Below, one piece after another: positions 7,401 to 7,687 of a stretch of DNA of 7,687 nucleotides. The stretch is taken from the NCBI GenBank assembly GCA_003224195.1, contig QHYP01000088.1, positions 396-8,082 on the forward strand, read 5' to 3'. Each line of letters opens with the position of its first letter. Position 1 is the first letter of the stretch. The DNA is from Acidobacteriota bacterium. GTDB lineage: Bacteria > Acidobacteriota > Terriglobia > Acidiferrales > UBA7541. The translations under genes and the position numbers were made by a program. A model generated the notes under the pieces. That model searched no databases and had not been told where the DNA came from. It saw only the letters and a list, made by a program, of their open reading frames with translations.

Positions 7401-7687
7401 CCGCGCTCATCGCCGAAGCCTTGGGCATGAACGACGCCGAAGTCGACGAGATTCGCCTCGCCGGCATCCTCCACGACATCGGCAAGGTGGCCATCCCCGA
7501 AACCATCCTCAACAAGGCCGGCCCGCTCAATCCCGACGAGTGGGAAACCATGAAGTCCCACGTCCACTTCGGCGCAAGAATTCTCGAGCCCTTGGCTCCC
7601 CTCGCCCGCGTCCGCGGGATGATCCGCCACCACCACGAATTCTTCGACGGCTCGGGCTATCCGGACGCTATTTCCGGGGACAAAATT
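4478..7687 (+). CDS. 7TM - GAF - GAF - GAF - GGDEF - HD-GYP c-di-GMP signalling protein (3' end outside window)
   Basis: One open frame of 1070 codons runs off the right edge. Hydrophobic segments at about residues 6-26, 33-50, 68-86, 91-108, 118-134, 147-165 and 175-196 suggest a seven-helix membrane sensor, followed by a charged linker (EEEKRRVERN) into the cytoplasm. Three GAF-like domains follow at about 213-375, 389-545 and 555-710. The GGDEF domain (about 715-875) begins DGLTG (718), has MDLDRFKFVND, an intact RYGGDEF active site (794-798) and an RxxD inhibitory site (RRSD, 785-788), so diguanylate cyclase activity with product inhibition is predicted. After a helical linker, the HD-GYP domain (from about 940) shows HDIGK (999-1003), HVHFG (1028-1032), HHHE (1051-1054) and DGSGYP (1057-1062), so c-di-GMP phosphodiesterase activity is also predicted. 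GTG 4478 is chosen because the membrane helix begins right after it; GTG 4451 and ATG 4508 are alternatives and no clear RBS decides. Codons are strongly C-ending, more than in the tlpA or cyaY genes. Confidence 0.9.
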   Translation, partial: MTNGTLISLGMLIATILVAAFFVYVYSLKRQPYLLLWTVGWAALSLHYLARFVEQWTSVAPMQVALEQWLAAVAGLIFLLGAQLYAQQKPWFAAIGAAAALMLVWAVTNNFTWFRVPAAIPTALIFFATAVVFYRESRREETLAERLLAVGFAAWAVLQLALTLLPAANELPASALMSVSAVPGAFVAAVMVMALYEEEKRRVERNMLALSNLNLATSSFVGGEIQRMLSQALDRVLGVVRLPAGALFLHHGDPQGPTSVVAVGLSDDFCRAAQTEGLDDYLVRLVARIGGLMAFRDLRDDALAALDEKEEPIRRFRQLALTQGLRSVVGISLQAKEQVFGVLLLGTPDSRRFTPAELRLLLALGHQIGMAVENSYLIQQTSRRSEELHVLNEIGRALSSTLNKEDLLGKIWEELRRLFDVENFYIAALDPFRDELHFDLEIIDGTRMPHRTRPVGNFLTEYIIRTRQPILIRDNYVAQARKLGVEPIRKGGCFCGVPLVAYDHAIGAMAVFADQERLFDEGHLELLRVLASEASIAIENARLFYNERTKARHLALLNNISRNAIATLNPDEMLAKIAEQLEIGLTYDHIGIALLDYSTREVVVQAEAGKRRNALGRRIPLGVGLLGHVARSGQMATFRWLNPGDSALRPILEDSLAAIALPIFYAEQLHGALYVESSGPLDFSDEEVLLLRTLADLIAGALHNALTFQKAQEQAITDGLTGVKTHRFFMEGLSAEWKRSTRAGRAFSLVLMDLDRFKFVNDFYGHLEGDLVLQRVGHILEQNCRRSDVVARYGGDEFVILMPETNMEHARQLAMKLRGWVSADPLLREKNITASFGIASFPLHGSIPQELIQVADASMYLSKHQGANAVSTADHFDPNEARKWKRDVLEAYLGVTLKRLFATGPDAFEEIYQRLKQFTESLAPSEGVAAVTAPIPDGPQSLPQAVLDTVTSLAFAIDAKDHYTQGHSQKVSAYAALIAEALGMNDAEVDEIRLAGILHDIGKVAIPETILNKAGPLNPDEWETMKSHVHFGARILEPLAPLARVRGMIRHHHEFFDGSGYPDAISGDKI

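Noticed and set aside
4436..7636. Three long open frames on the minus strand (4436-5644, 5699-6487, 6548-7636)
   Set aside because: They lie opposite the continuous GGDEF/HD-GYP frame and are explained by its strong C/G third-position bias, which removes stop codons on the other strand. Their translations are Glu/Gly/Asp-rich and match no family.

Overview
The window looks like chromosomal DNA from a high-GC Gram-negative bacterium. The gene set (a DsbD system split into separate proteins, a frataxin, and a large GAF/GGDEF/HD-GYP signalling protein) and the protein flavour suggest Acidobacteriota, but this is an inference from family resemblance and a deltaproteobacterium-like lineage is not excluded. 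There are no tRNA or rRNA genes, CRISPR arrays, insertion sequences or phage genes.

Layout. Positions 1-259 carry no recognisable gene. Positions 260-2664 (+) hold a compact four-gene cluster: ccdA (membrane thiol electron conduit, broken), a TlpA/ResA-type membrane-anchored thioredoxin, a CyaY/frataxin protein, and an exported DsbD-alpha-like domain. Three of these match the three parts of DsbD (beta = CcdA, gamma = thioredoxin, alpha = Ig-like domain), so the cluster reads as a disassembled DsbD that carries cytoplasmic reducing power to the cell envelope, with a frataxin between the parts. Positions 2682-4107 (-) hold gltX (glutamyl-tRNA synthetase), convergent with the cluster and broken by a frameshifting internal deletion. 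Positions 4108-4477 are a divergent intergenic region with a candidate promoter for each side, a palindrome and a potential stem-loop leader. From 4478 to the right edge (+) runs one uninterrupted frame of 1070 codons: seven membrane segments, three GAF domains, GGDEF and HD-GYP, a c-di-GMP synthesis/degradation enzyme cut off by the window edge.

The most notable result is not a new system but two local lesions. ccdA contains an in-frame TGA exactly where a perfect 29-bp inverted copy of an upstream piece of the same gene replaces the expected sequence before the PCIGP motif. gltX lacks about 50 nt (about 16 codons) between the conserved DTDxER and DWDEGPYY motifs. Because gltX is normally essential, either another copy exists, or one or both lesions are sequencing/assembly artefacts, or they are real template-switch and deletion mutations.
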